Source: Pyrenophora tritici-repentis
Taxonomy: Eukaryota > Ascomycota > Dothideomycetes > Pleosporales > Pleosporaceae
Direction: 5' to 3'
NCBI RefSeq assembly: GCF_003171515.1
Contig: NC_089396.1
Span: forward strand, 1,240,001-1,304,000
DNA: 64,000 bases
A model generated the notes under the pieces. That model was not told where the DNA came from. It saw only the letters and a list, made by a program, of their open reading frames with translations, and ran no database searches. Below, in pieces: positions 44,778 through 54,815 of the stretch. The first letter of the stretch is position 1; the number at the start of each line of letters is the position of its first letter. The translations under genes and the position numbers were made by a program.

Positions 44778-47700
44778 CTACTTGCGCGAACTCGCCATCT
44801 CTCCATACCGACCACGCTGTTGCGTGGTATCATAAGCTTGTAGAACCCTTGCTTGCGACTCGTCTGTTTGAGAAAAGGCATAGCCGCGCTGTTTGCGCAT
44901 ACGCTGCACCTGTCGGACTTTACGGATCGCTTTCTGGAATTGCTCCATGCTACCACATATGTTAGCACTAATTTGTATGCACAAAGTTTACGAGAGACGT
45001 ACCGTGGCCTGTAATCCTGAATGTTGTACTTTTGAATTTCCTGGACATGATGATAGCTCTGCGGGAAGTACATTCTTTTCGCGTACTTCCATGCGAAGTC
45101 TCTGATCAAGCAAAGCGGCGGTAATACCACAATCATCGCCCAGAAACGCGGGTCCGGGAAAAGTCGGGCAATGACGCCTACGTACTCGTTGGAGATGTTG
45201 ATCATCGGTGCAACGGTGGCGTAGAGGGGCATGAGTATGAACCAGAGTAGCATAGAGCCAGGGATTGCCAACACAGTGTACTTTGTCCAGATGTTGGTGA
45301 TGAGCGAGGCTTTGAGAAGGACGGTCGCAAGGTTAGCAGTGTAAGCAGCTGTGCCCCACACCCAATGACCTGCGTTTCGGCCGTCCCACTGCGGCCAGTC
45401 CCACAAGACGAAAGCTTGGGTGCCAAAGTAGAGAATGAGGGAGTGATAGAAGCCGTTTCCAACCCATGACCAGAAAGAGTGCATTCTGAAGAACACGCCA
45501 GACTGACTCAGGCGATAAAGCTGCGGATAGCGGTCCAGTAGTCTTGCGCTTACGAATTGATCGAAGATGCCGAGCACAAAAGGTGGTGCTGCTGTAAAGA
45601 AGACGTTGTACATTGTCAGCGTCCAGGACTCGTATATGATCTGACCAGAGAAGCCGTTCTGGAACGAGTACCAGAATTGTGTCATGAACATGGCAATATT
45701 CTTGTAGAAGGAATACAGGATGACCTTGCTGACACGCTGGTAGCTCCATGCGCCGTGGACAAGAAGAAGCTTTCGTAGGTAGCGGAATTGACCGATCGCA
45801 ATATCTGCGCTACGAGCTGCCTGTAAGCCCTCGACACCACTGATACCGACACCAACATGTGCAGCTTGAATCATAGAGACGTCGTTGGCTCCGTCACCAA
45901 TAGCAAGCAGGATGGATTTGAGATGACGCTTGACGAGCTTGACGACTAGTGCCTTCTGCAGAGGAGAAACACGACAACAAATGACAGCCTTGCATTTGAC
46001 TGCAAGATCGAGGAACTCCTTCTCGAGATCACGTTCGAGAGCGTACGTGAGCGACTTGCCGTCAATGACCAGAGCGAGAACATCCATCTCTGCACCACCT
46101 TGACTCTGGCTTGTAATGGCTTGGAATTTCTTGCGGATATTATCTCTTGTGTCTTCCTTGTTTTCTTCGTTGATGATGAGTAGACTCATATCCTCGCTGA
46201 TCAATTTGCAACTCATGCCGATGTTGATGGCAGTTTCTTGGCGATCTCCAGTCAAAACCCAGACCTTGATTCCGGCAGATTGGAGAGTGGCGATAGTGTC
46301 AGGTACGCCGTCTTGTAGTTTATCTTCGATAGCGGTTGCTCCAAGTAGAGTCATGTCGTGTTCGATGAGTTCAGCAGCCTTGTCCAGTTCATCTGCGCGG
46401 TTGCCACCAACTGTCGTTTGCGCAGTATTGAAGATGGTCCACCATTCTCGAAACTCATCTTCGCCGATTTCTCTCATAGCCAGACAAAGTGTACGGAGTC
46501 CTTCGGAAGCATACTCTTCAAGATGCGTGAGCGTTGCCTCTACATGAGGATTGTCCTTTCCGAGTCTCTCCAAAATGACGGTGTCGGCACCCTTTGTGTA
46601 GCACACGATCTTGCCTTCGGGTGTGCGGAATATTGTAGACATTCTCTTCCTTGTCGAGTTGAATTCGCAAACGGCCAGGAGTTCGTATTCCAGTTCGCGG
46701 CCGTCAACCTCGATGATGACAGCACGCGGCTTTCTTGCAGTGAACTTGTAGCCAAGGGTCACCGCGCCTTCCACCAAAGCTCCCTCGTCGGGAGAGGCGG
46801 CCTGATACTTGATGGCAGCCTTCTCGCCCTTTCTTTCCGGAATAACAGTATGACATGTCGCGAGTAATGTCAGGAATTGGTCGATGATGTACTTGTTGTG
46901 ATGTGTCTTTCGGTTTTGCTCGAGCTGCTTGAAGTCGTGAATTCCAACCTCAACGCCGTCCTCGATTGTCCCGCGCCTGTCTTCGGGTACCTCGTCAGCA
47001 TACTGTATTCCGGCAATTGTAGACTGCTTGAACTCCATCATGTTGCAGGTGAGAGTACCCGTTTTGTCCGAGAAGATGTATTCAATCTGGCCCAATTCCT
47101 CGACCAAAGACGATGTTCGGCATTTCGCGGGTGTGTCGGTTGGTTCGTAATAGATGTCCAGATCAGAGTCGATGAGACTACCGGTGTAGTATTTGACGAT
47201 TTCAATAGTGACGAAGAGCGAGATGGGAACCAGATTGGAGTATAGCACCCAGTATGTCAGCAAGTCACGGAAGAATTGTTTGGCGCCATTGAACCTGTCG
47301 AGGCGGAGATAATCGACGAGACTGTCTCTTTGCGTTGTTTGGATAATGACATCGCCGATGGAGCTGATGATACTCAGTGCAATGAGGATTAGCACGAGCA
47401 TGAGAATCTGCTTGTTGACCATCCTCTCGACCGCGGTGGTCTTGATGGGTGTAGCGGTCGCGTTTCTCATGAGCTTCGTTTCGTGGCCGGTAAAGACGAC
47501 GACGCCATGGATCCATGGTGTGTTACGAAGTGTAGCACCTCGCAGCAACAGTTGATCAGGTGCCAGGGGTAGCTCCTTCTCTCCTCCACCTGCTGCGATA
47601 GTCAAGGTTGCTTCATATGTATATAGACTGCTGTTGGGTTGTTCTGATCGTATCCTGCCACCTAGTCTCGCCAGCTCGGCTGGACTGACATAGTCTGCCG

Positions 47701-48862
47701 TTTCCGGAATAGCCTGCTTGATCTTGAGATTGGTCTCTCCGTCCAAGTTGGCTGTTTCGATGTAGCATAGACCCTCGGGCTCGGAGGATGCGAGAAGGAC
47801 GAGATCGGTGGGGAAGGGCTGCTCGGATTCGACGCGCACGATATCTCCTACTGCCACATTGACCCATTTCGTGTCTGTAAAGGTAGAACCCTTGAGGACC
47901 TGGGCTTTTGAGTTGTTCAGCTCCGAGTCGGACTGTTTCCGCCGGTAGTCTTCAATGTACTCCTTGACAGCTGACACCAGGAGGACTATGCCGAGCGGAA
48001 CGATGGTAGTGAATCGCGACGTGGGGGAGATGCCGGGAATCTGCTGGAGGATGGCAGTGAAGAGGAAGAAGAGGTTGGCGTATTTTGAGAATTGCTCGTA
48101 GAGGAACTTGGGGAGGAAGGTGACGATGTTGTACTTGCACGTCGAAATGTGGTTGTCGACGTACTTGTTGACGGCATTGGCGGGTGGGTTGTTCAGGTGT
48201 ATTATGCGGGGTCCCAATGTCGACGGGTCGGGTGTGCCTCGGCCGAAGCCAAACTTGAAGGTGCCCAGCCCCTTCTTGGGCTTAGCAGAGTGGCCGTCGT
48301 CGTGTTGACTTGCTGTCTCGTTGCCGCTCGGCTGGCGTTGGTGTGCTGCGTTCTCGGTCAAGGGCAGGTCCATTTCTGAGTACTCATTGCCCCGGCCAAA
48401 CATGTTCTTGACCCGGCCAGTCAGGCCACCTCCGAGGCTCAGGATACTATTCCTGTTGTGTGCGTTCTTGGAGTTGCCGCGCTGGAGGCTCGGCGAGGGC
48501 TGGTCGTAGGCTCCCCCGGCTGCGTAGTAGCCCTGGGTTGAGGCGTCATCGTCGTGGGGAATGTCGGCATCCGAGTATCGCTGGTAGTTGTGCAGGTCCG
48601 ACGTTTGCGAATAGGCTCGGCTGTTGTTGTTTGCTCCTCCTAGATAGGGCGTCGTCGCACCTCCTGGTGCGCCAGGCCCTCCCGGCAGGCCTGCTGTCGT
48701 CGACCTGGCACCGCCAACAAAGTCATCATACGAGACCGAGGGCCGGCCCTCGTCATGGGCGGCGGGCCGTGGTGGTGCGCCTGCATTGTGTGTGGGTTGA
48801 TGGTCGTCAAAGTCAATCAGGTTCTCGCTGTGAGACGGTCCACCCGGTGGCCGGCTGGCCAT
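44778..48862 (-). CDS. DRS2: P4-ATPase phospholipid flippase, Drs2 type, two exons
   Basis: Exons 45003-48862 and 44778-44949 join in frame to 1343 residues. It flips aminophospholipids to the cytosolic leaflet of Golgi/endosomal membranes, normally with a Cdc50 subunit. After a disordered N-terminus of about 215 residues come the P4 entry motif (RIIHLNNPPANAVNKYVDNHIST), the actuator signature (ETANLDGETNLK), the phosphorylation site DKTGTLT, nucleotide-binding motifs (KGADTVILERL) and the hinge GDGANDVSMIQAAHVGVGISG. Ten membrane helices fit. The final intron (GTACGT...GCTAAC...GTAG) must be spliced to give the conserved tail ending RMRKQRGYAFSQTDES; reading through it gives an unrelated tail. 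Confidence 0.92.
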
Positions 48863-49979
48863 AGCGGCCGAAAGTGCTCAGCGAGCGTCCTTCTCCTCGC
48901 AGCGCGTCTGCTCTACTGCTTCATGTGGATGTGGTCGAAGCCGCCAGTTTTGGACAATCCGGATTCGTAGTGTTGCGGGCAGCCACGGATCTCTGCTCTC
49001 ACTCTTGCCAGAAGGAATCCGCTGAGCTTGGTCTTGGCCGGCGTTTCGAGTCGTGCGTTTCGCCAGTGTGCGAGCTGCGCGCGCCTTTGTCGTGATGGCC
49101 TCTGTATTGTAGCGGAAAGAAAGTCTAGGCTGCTAAGTCGTCTCCTGGGCTGCAAACTGCAAACTGTCACGGGCTGGCTTGCAAGGGCTGGCTGACTGTC
49201 TGTCGTTGAAAGATGTGCGCACGGACCTAGATGCTGAGGCAGTGCCTACTACGACCCTAGGCAACCTGCTGCAGCCGCGCCCCTGGTGTCTCGTTGTACT
49301 GACGAATTATAATCCCTCGCCGCCTGACATGTGGCTCATAATTGAAAGCTTCTGCTTGCTGAACCGACGCCAACATCTGCACACTACCACAACCCGCACT
49401 CCCACGCCCATTACGCGGCGCCACGCTGTGGGGAGGGCTGTGGTGGAGACACTGGCTGCGCACGCCAAGTCTAGTTACAGTATGAGTTGACGTGCTTGAG
49501 ATGCGAGCTCATCCCAATTTCCCTGGTACTGGCATTACAAAGCCTGCTTGGTAGGGGGAACATGAATGTGACATTCGCGTCTCCAAACATGTCTTCCTCT
49601 CAAACGCTATCTTGCGACCCATCGCATGTTGATCTCGCGTTGCTGCTCGTCTCTATATTAATGAGGCTGTGGCCGCGTACGTATGTAACAAAGCTGTTCT
49701 AGCGGGCGAGTGATGCTTAAAATAGCACTCCGTGATGCGTCCATAGCTCGTACCATGTATTGTCCGAGGCTTCCAGCTGCAAGGCATCCAACTACCAAGT
49801 GTCATGTTCCATGATGGTTCATCTTCCACCACGTCCCCGCAGTGCTAGTGCGCTGCAAAACTTCTCTCGCCCCCACCCAGCACCAACCCCCACTGACACA
49901 TCTAAACCTATTCCGACTCCACACAAATCTACATTATATTCAAACTTATTTAACAAACCTCTATCAGTCAAAAAACAAT
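48863..49979. other. Intergenic, 1.1 kb, no gene seen
   Basis: Upstream region of the flippase gene up to the tRNA gene. No supported coding frame. Confidence 0.45.
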
Positions 49980-50149
49980 GCCCGGCTAGCTCAATCGGTA
50001 GAGCGTGAGACTCTTAGTCATCACGTCCTAGCAGACACGATTATTCAGTACATCTCAAGGTTGTGGGTATGTCTTCTCTCTCATACTTCTTATATATTAT
50101 CTCAGGACATCCCGCTAACCCTTAATAGGTTCGACCCCCACGTCGGGCT
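49980..50149 (+). tRNA. tRNA-Lys(CUU) with anticodon-loop intron and a second T-arm intron
   Basis: The acceptor stem GCCCGGC (49980-49986) pairs with GTCGGGC (50142-50148), and the discriminator is T as in yeast tRNA-Lys(CUU). The D arm is GCTC/GAGC. Anticodon stem TGAGA/TCTCA carries loop CTCTTA, anticodon CTT. A 35-nt intron (50017-50051) sits just 3' of position 37, the canonical place for tRNA endonuclease. The T stem 5' half, GTGGG at 50063-50067, is separated from the TTCGACC loop by a 62-nt insert at 50067-50128. The insert begins GTATGT, has CGCTAAC near its end, and closes TTAATAG. Excising exactly GT...AG gives GTGG+GTTCGACCCCCAC, a perfect T arm. The A box (TAGCTCAATCGG) and B box (GGTTCGACCCC) are intact in the DNA. 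Confidence 0.85.
50067..50128 (+). other. Spliceosomal-like 62-nt intron inside the tRNA T arm
   Basis: Ends are GTATGT and TAG. A pyrimidine-rich middle and a GCTAAC branch sequence about 10 nt before the AG match fungal pre-mRNA introns, including those of neighbouring genes here. Its length is typical for fungal mRNA introns. Its removal restores the tRNA exactly. It lies far from the anticodon, so the ordinary tRNA endonuclease site does not apply. Confidence 0.65.
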
Positions 50150-50157
50150 ATGCTTTC

Positions 50158-50168
50158 TTTTTCTTTTT
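50158..50168 (+). terminator. Polymerase III terminator of the tRNA gene
   Basis: Two T5 runs separated by one C begin nine bases after the mature tRNA end, the usual pol III stop signal on the sense strand. Confidence 0.75.
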
Positions 50169-50225
50169 GGTCTGCGCAAATATTCTATTGGTGTGTGCAC
50201 ATGACCTGTCTCTCGTTAACAGGCT

Positions 50226-50343
50226 CACCTAGGTAGTTATCATAAAATACTTTACAGTGTGGGTAAGCGCCTAATAGGCGTGTCTGGCGACTACACTGGC
50301 CTTTTTTTCACTAGTATGTTTAGTATTTTATGACACCCGGGTG
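50226..50343. mobile_element. 118-bp MITE with GGCT target duplication
   Basis: The ends are inverted: CACCTAGGTAGTTATCATAAAATACT-like left end and CACCCGGGTG...TCATAAAATACT on the complement of the right end. The 12-mer TCATAAAATACT is perfect in both. GGCT flanks each side (50222-50225 and 50344-50347). It has no coding capacity. A partial copy lies at 4827-4895. The superfamily is unclear from a 4-bp duplication. Confidence 0.65.
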
Positions 50344-50956
50344 GGCTGTACACAGTAACTTTTTTTTCAACGTAATTAGTAGCTACGAAGACTTTATTTC
50401 GTAAAGATAGAAAAGCTATGTTATTGAATTCTGTGCATTGCCCTAGGCTGTGTCATATCCGACGTCGTAGATACCTCGATCTTTTACGCAAATTACAATC
50501 GCAAATGTTACAATCAATAGTCTGGTCTAAGGAAATCATCTGATACGCGTATGATGTAATGACATAGCGAGCGTTGCCTTCTGGAAATAGCTTTACTACT
50601 TTGCAACACATACCCCGGGTAGTGTTAGAAAGGCTGAATCACACACACTATTGTATCCTGTGTCTAGCACTGGAGTACCTCGCTATGTACTTATTATTAC
50701 CTTGTTACTATCTTGTTGTGATCACATCTAACACTACCCAGGTACTGCGAGTACACTTCGATGTCCTGGTCATCATCTATGAACCTAAACACACTAATAC
50801 ATATGTGAATGATAAGTTTTAGCTATATTTTAGCAACTTCTTGTTCATCATCACTAGGGTCCATGTCATGATTGCAAAGAATTTGCGCGAGGTGTCATCC
50901 TCGAAATTACAAAATAACATTTCTGCAAGTAGATACTTTGATAATAATCAGAAAGC
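50344..50956. other. Intergenic, A+T-rich, no gene seen
   Basis: 3' side of the carboxylesterase gene. An 82-codon frame at 50574-50822 is unsupported. CCCGGGTAGTG / CACTACCCAGG words near 50610 and 50735 form an imperfect inverted pair, possibly another decayed small repeat. Confidence 0.4.
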
Positions 50957-52759
50957 TCACTTGTTCAATCTAGCCGCCCTCTCAGGATCATTCCACCAAG
51001 CACACTGTTCCAACCTAATCGCTGTACCCTCCTTTTCCATCTTCACGCCTCCCTTCATCGGAGGGTTAACTACCAGCTCGTCTGTTCCAGCACCCTCATA
51101 CCTCTCCCACTCAGAGGTGCTGCCTAAGCGATGCGTGTTTGGGTTGCCTGTAACAATAAAGCTCGCCCAGTAAGCAGGGTAGACCTCGGAGATTTCCGGG
51201 AACTGTGTATTGGGCAAGCCTTGGAAATATGATGAATCGCTGGCATGAGGCACACCTTGGTATGTTGGAGTAAAGTTTGGAGTGTCGAAGCGCGCTTTGT
51301 AAACGGGCGCTGAAGTCTTGGAAAAGTCAATGGCAGTGAGCTGCACGGGGCAGATGTATGCATAGTCCCCGTACGATTCTGCCAACCGCTGGTATTGGCC
51401 GGAGACGTAGCTCATGGTACCAGCCTCTGGCTTTTCCTCGGGATATAAGGCTTGGAGGTCAACGAGATCTTGAGCTGAGAGGCCTGGGACGAGCGTCTTC
51501 CAGTAGTTGACGAATTCTTCGTTTGTTTGCAGATCTTGCGGTACAAAGCCGTATCCCTCATCCGTGACGGAGGAGATTAGGAGGGGAATCTTGAAGAATG
51601 TGCCATCCGCGCCTGATGTGGACCCACGCTTCTCGAAGAGAGGACCCGGGGACACGGGCTGCCAAGGCCAAGTGAGGTTGCGGTTATGTGCGCTGAACAC
51701 TGAAGAGGAGATGAACTGAATGTCGTGGGCTTCGGCACCTTGGAGACATTCAAGAGCCGCAGAGCTGGGCGTTTCGGGACAATTCAGATAGTTCATGAAA
51801 TCTGCGACTTGGCGTTGGTAGAGCGGAAAGTCAACGCCGGGGAAGGCACGTGCGGTTGGTGAGCCAGAGGATATAATTGCCTTGCTAAACAAGGAATTGC
51901 CAGCATCAGAACCATAGTCATGGTAAAGGTGAATGCCGACCGCGTGGCCACCTGCACTCTGCCCACCGAGTGTGATCTGGTCTTTGTCGCCTCCAAACTC
52001 GTCGATGTACTTTTGCAAGAACTCCAAAGCCATTCTCTGATCCCTGATCCCAAGGTTCAAAAGATCGTCTTCTTCCATGAACTTTCCGGGCAAACTGCCC
52101 AATGCACCTAGTCGGTACTGGACAGTGATTACCATAAGAGGTTCCGCACTCTTCTCAACAAATAGTGCGCCATCAAAACTCTTGTGGGAGCCTGACACGA
52201 AAGCTCCACCATGCAGGTAGACAAAGGACGGGAGCTTGGTGTCCATGGGAATATGTGAAGGTCGGTAAATGTTGAGAGTAAGACAAGCTTCCGACTGGCC
52301 AAGCGAACTGTACATGTCCTGAAAACATGCTGGGCCTATGCTGGTCGCGTCCTTTGTGCCGTCAAATGCCGCTGGCCATGTTACTGGCTTGAACCTCCCC
52401 TCCCCAACAGGCTGTGTAGAATATTCAACATTCAACCATGCATCCACGGCGCTGCTGAACTCAACCGTCTTCTTCAAGTTGGTCATCAACTTGGTGCCTT
52501 GGAACGTTCCATATTCCGGGAGGCTGATGAGCAAATCCTGATCTGGTGTCTCATAAGTTGGCGGACTGGGCGATTGTGGCGTGGTCGGTCTCGCATAAGC
52601 AAAAGCACCATAGTACCAAAACAGTAACACGGTGCTGCCGGAGAAAATCATGATGATGGCTATCCGTCGTTTGAGCCATCGTGAGGAAAACCGGGTTGCT
52701 TTCATACCGTCGACGTTCCGGAGTTTTACCGGGGGCGAGGCAGGGAGTCGGTCCGCCAT
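50957..52759 (-). CDS. Type-B carboxylesterase/lipase with N-terminal membrane anchor
   Basis: Intronless, 600 residues from the ATG at 52759 (MADRLPASPPVKLRN); the frame is open a little further upstream but without an ATG. A single hydrophobic helix (RIAIIMIFSGSTVLLFWYYGAF) near residues 30-52 follows basic residues, suggesting a type II membrane anchor with a lumenal or extracellular catalytic domain. Alpha/beta-hydrolase signatures are SEACLTLNIYRP, VYLHGGAFVSGSH (oxyanion hole) and the nucleophile elbow GGQSAGGHAV. The acid residue is probably the Glu of SSVTDEGYGF, and the His lies near VPHASD. It hydrolyses carboxylic esters; the substrate is unknown. Confidence 0.87.
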   Translation of the reverse strand: MADRLPASPPVKLRNVDGMKATRFSSRWLKRRIAIIMIFSGSTVLLFWYYGAFAYARPTTPQSPSPPTYETPDQDLLISLPEYGTFQGTKLMTNLKKTVEFSSAVDAWLNVEYSTQPVGEGRFKPVTWPAAFDGTKDATSIGPACFQDMYSSLGQSEACLTLNIYRPSHIPMDTKLPSFVYLHGGAFVSGSHKSFDGALFVEKSAEPLMVITVQYRLGALGSLPGKFMEEDDLLNLGIRDQRMALEFLQKYIDEFGGDKDQITLGGQSAGGHAVGIHLYHDYGSDAGNSLFSKAIISSGSPTARAFPGVDFPLYQRQVADFMNYLNCPETPSSAALECLQGAEAHDIQFISSSVFSAHNRNLTWPWQPVSPGPLFEKRGSTSGADGTFFKIPLLISSVTDEGYGFVPQDLQTNEEFVNYWKTLVPGLSAQDLVDLQALYPEEKPEAGTMSYVSGQYQRLAESYGDYAYICPVQLTAIDFSKTSAPVYKARFDTPNFTPTYQGVPHASDSSYFQGLPNTQFPEISEVYPAYWASFIVTGNPNTHRLGSTSEWERYEGAGTDELVVNPPMKGGVKMEKEGTAIRLEQCAWWNDPERAARLNK

Positions 52760-53551
52760 GTGAACCAAACCGCGCTACTCGTCCTAGAAAGCGGAGGGTG
52801 CGGGGACACAAAGCGCTGTACGGATAATGAGGTCACGCGCTTGCTCTGGTTTGCACTAGTGTAGCGTGGTCGGTGGTACGCGATAGGCATACTCGTGGTG
52901 TTGACGGCCGCGGCGCTGCACGTGGATGGCGAATAAGTCAGTGCCGAGCGCCGTCAGGTCGGTCATCGACTCCGGCCAAGCAAATGTGGGGTAAAGTGCA
53001 GGGGTGTGGAGAGCCTCGTCGCGAACCTTTGCTAGGTACACAAGCCGGAAGCATGCTCCAGTAGAAACCAACTGGATTCTGCCTTTGGCAAACTGCGCTA
53101 ATGTCGTCGTTCGATAGCTCTTTACCATAATCTGGCAGATTATCAGCAGTATTGCTTTTGCGCTAGAAAGCATATTAGAGACTACCAAACTACCCAAGTA
53201 CTTGGGCAGCGACTACAAGCAGACGGACCTACACGTGCAGACATAAGAGGCGACTCGCATCGATGGCGGTTAAATGCACCATTGCAGTTAGGTTTACCCC
53301 ACACGACTAGGCTGTGTACCCTAAATCAGAAGGTTATCCCCGGGCGGTTGCTTTTCTAGCACCGATACCGGTAAGTGGAGGACAGGGCCAGAACACCATG
53401 ATGGAAAATTTGTAAAGCAATTTGGGTTTAGATGTACAGGGGAGTTGACTAATTTGGCTAGCTATCTTTCTTTCTAGCCTTCCAAGGTTGCAATGCATGG
53501 GATGCATAACCATGTAGTATCGTCGCCCGCACCGTTACTCTGCATTTATCT
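52760..53551. other. Intergenic, no gene seen
   Basis: Between the esterase start and the 3' end of the dehalogenase gene. A 113-codon antisense frame (52856-53197) has no support. Confidence 0.45.
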
Positions 53552-54283
53552 TTACTTGCTCAGCTCAGCAAACTCCTTCTCGACCGCGTCAGCCATGTCA
53601 GCAAGAGTGTCAAACTTCCAGTTATACACCGGGTCGTCTCTGTTTCCCATGACCGCACCCGGTCGATAGATCCAGCTGCTCTTGATCCCCATATCCTTTG
53701 CCGGATGATGATCATGATATTGACTTTGTGCAGTCTGTAGTACTTCATGTTTTTCGACCCCAAAGTCCTCCTTGACATGCTTGAGCATATATTCAAAGTT
53801 CCTGAGATCAGGCTTGTAGGACCCAATGTTTTGAGCGGTGTATACAGCGTCAAACTTGTAGCCCTTCAGTCCATTCGCATTGCCGATCTGAAATGAGTCG
53901 TTGTCGACATTCGATAAAACAACTAGCTTGTAATGCTGGGACAAACGCTGAAGTGCTTCGGGGATATCGGGAAATCCAGGCCAGTGCCCTATACTTGCTC
54001 CGAATTGGTTGCATTCGTCTTCGCTTGGTTTCTCCAACCCCAACGCTTCGCATAGCTCGGGGAGTACCATAGCCAAGACCTCGGAGTATTTGAGATTTCC
54101 GTGTTCCCTTTCCACACGCGCTTCGATCTTGTGCATGACTTGCATGATATGCTTGCGCTCCATATCTTCTTTCCCGGATTTCTTGAGCATGGGCTGCAAC
54201 GCTGTCAGGGCACCAGCTTCCCAGTCAATCAGAGTGCCGTAGACGTCAAAGGACAGGAGTTTGAAGTCTGTGAGCTTGGACAT
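53552..54283 (-). CDS. Haloacid dehalogenase, type II (HAD superfamily)
   Basis: Intronless, 243 residues, the family's normal length. HAD motif I is SFDVYGTLIDWE with the nucleophilic Asp at about 13; motif II is VVLSNVDN; the motif III Lys is in GSYKPDLRNFEYML; the motif IV region is at QYHDHHPAKDMGIKSSWI. The cap domain between motifs I and II fits (S)-2-haloacid dehalogenases. These hydrolyse the carbon-halogen bond of short 2-haloacids, but many fungal relatives act on unknown phosphate or halide substrates. Cytosolic; no targeting signal. Confidence 0.87.
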   Translation of the reverse strand: MSKLTDFKLLSFDVYGTLIDWEAGALTALQPMLKKSGKEDMERKHIMQVMHKIEARVEREHGNLKYSEVLAMVLPELCEALGLEKPSEDECNQFGASIGHWPGFPDIPEALQRLSQHYKLVVLSNVDNDSFQIGNANGLKGYKFDAVYTAQNIGSYKPDLRNFEYMLKHVKEDFGVEKHEVLQTAQSQYHDHHPAKDMGIKSSWIYRPGAVMGNRDDPVYNWKFDTLADMADAVEKEFAELSK

Positions 54284-54815
54284 GTTGGACTGTCGGAGGT
54301 TCGGTATGCCGATTGAAGCGCGAATGAGTTTCCAGAGGTTTGGTATGCAGATGTCAAGAGGTAAAAAGTAAACAGTTCAAAGTTTTCAAAGTTGAAGTAG
54401 ATGGGAAAGTTGTTTCGGTGGACGCGCTGATAGCGACTTATACTGTGCAATGACTCCACAAATATCGCTGTCCAAGGGCCTCATGGCACCCCCGCTTGGT
54501 CATGACGTTAGCGGGGTAGGCACTCTGGAAAACTAAAACACGCCCTACAAACTACACACCTCCACGTTAGCTGTCCACGTATGTACATTTGGAGAAAACG
54601 CGCCCTAGGAATGACAAGCCGGATAAGCATGATAATGAAACGGCCTATAGACGGCTGGGTCAGGGTTTAGATAGACGCTGCATGCGCTTTGTGGATTTGG
54701 AGATGTTGAGCTGGGAGGAGAGTGGACAAAAACACCGTCAATCAATTAGGCAACTGAATTGCGGATTCGTGAGTGACGAAAGAACACTACTATTCCTGAC
54801 CCGGACACACCGATA
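54284..54815. other. Intergenic, no gene seen
   Basis: Upstream of the dehalogenase gene, ending at the TA target site of the first transposon. Confidence 0.45.

Noticed and set aside
50574..50822. Leu/Tyr-rich 82-codon frame
   Set aside because: Lies in A+T-rich spacer containing imperfect inverted words; probably repeat DNA.
52856..53197. 113-codon frame with a hydrophobic start
   Set aside because: Not signal-like in context, no homology recognised, and sits in a promoter-sized spacer.
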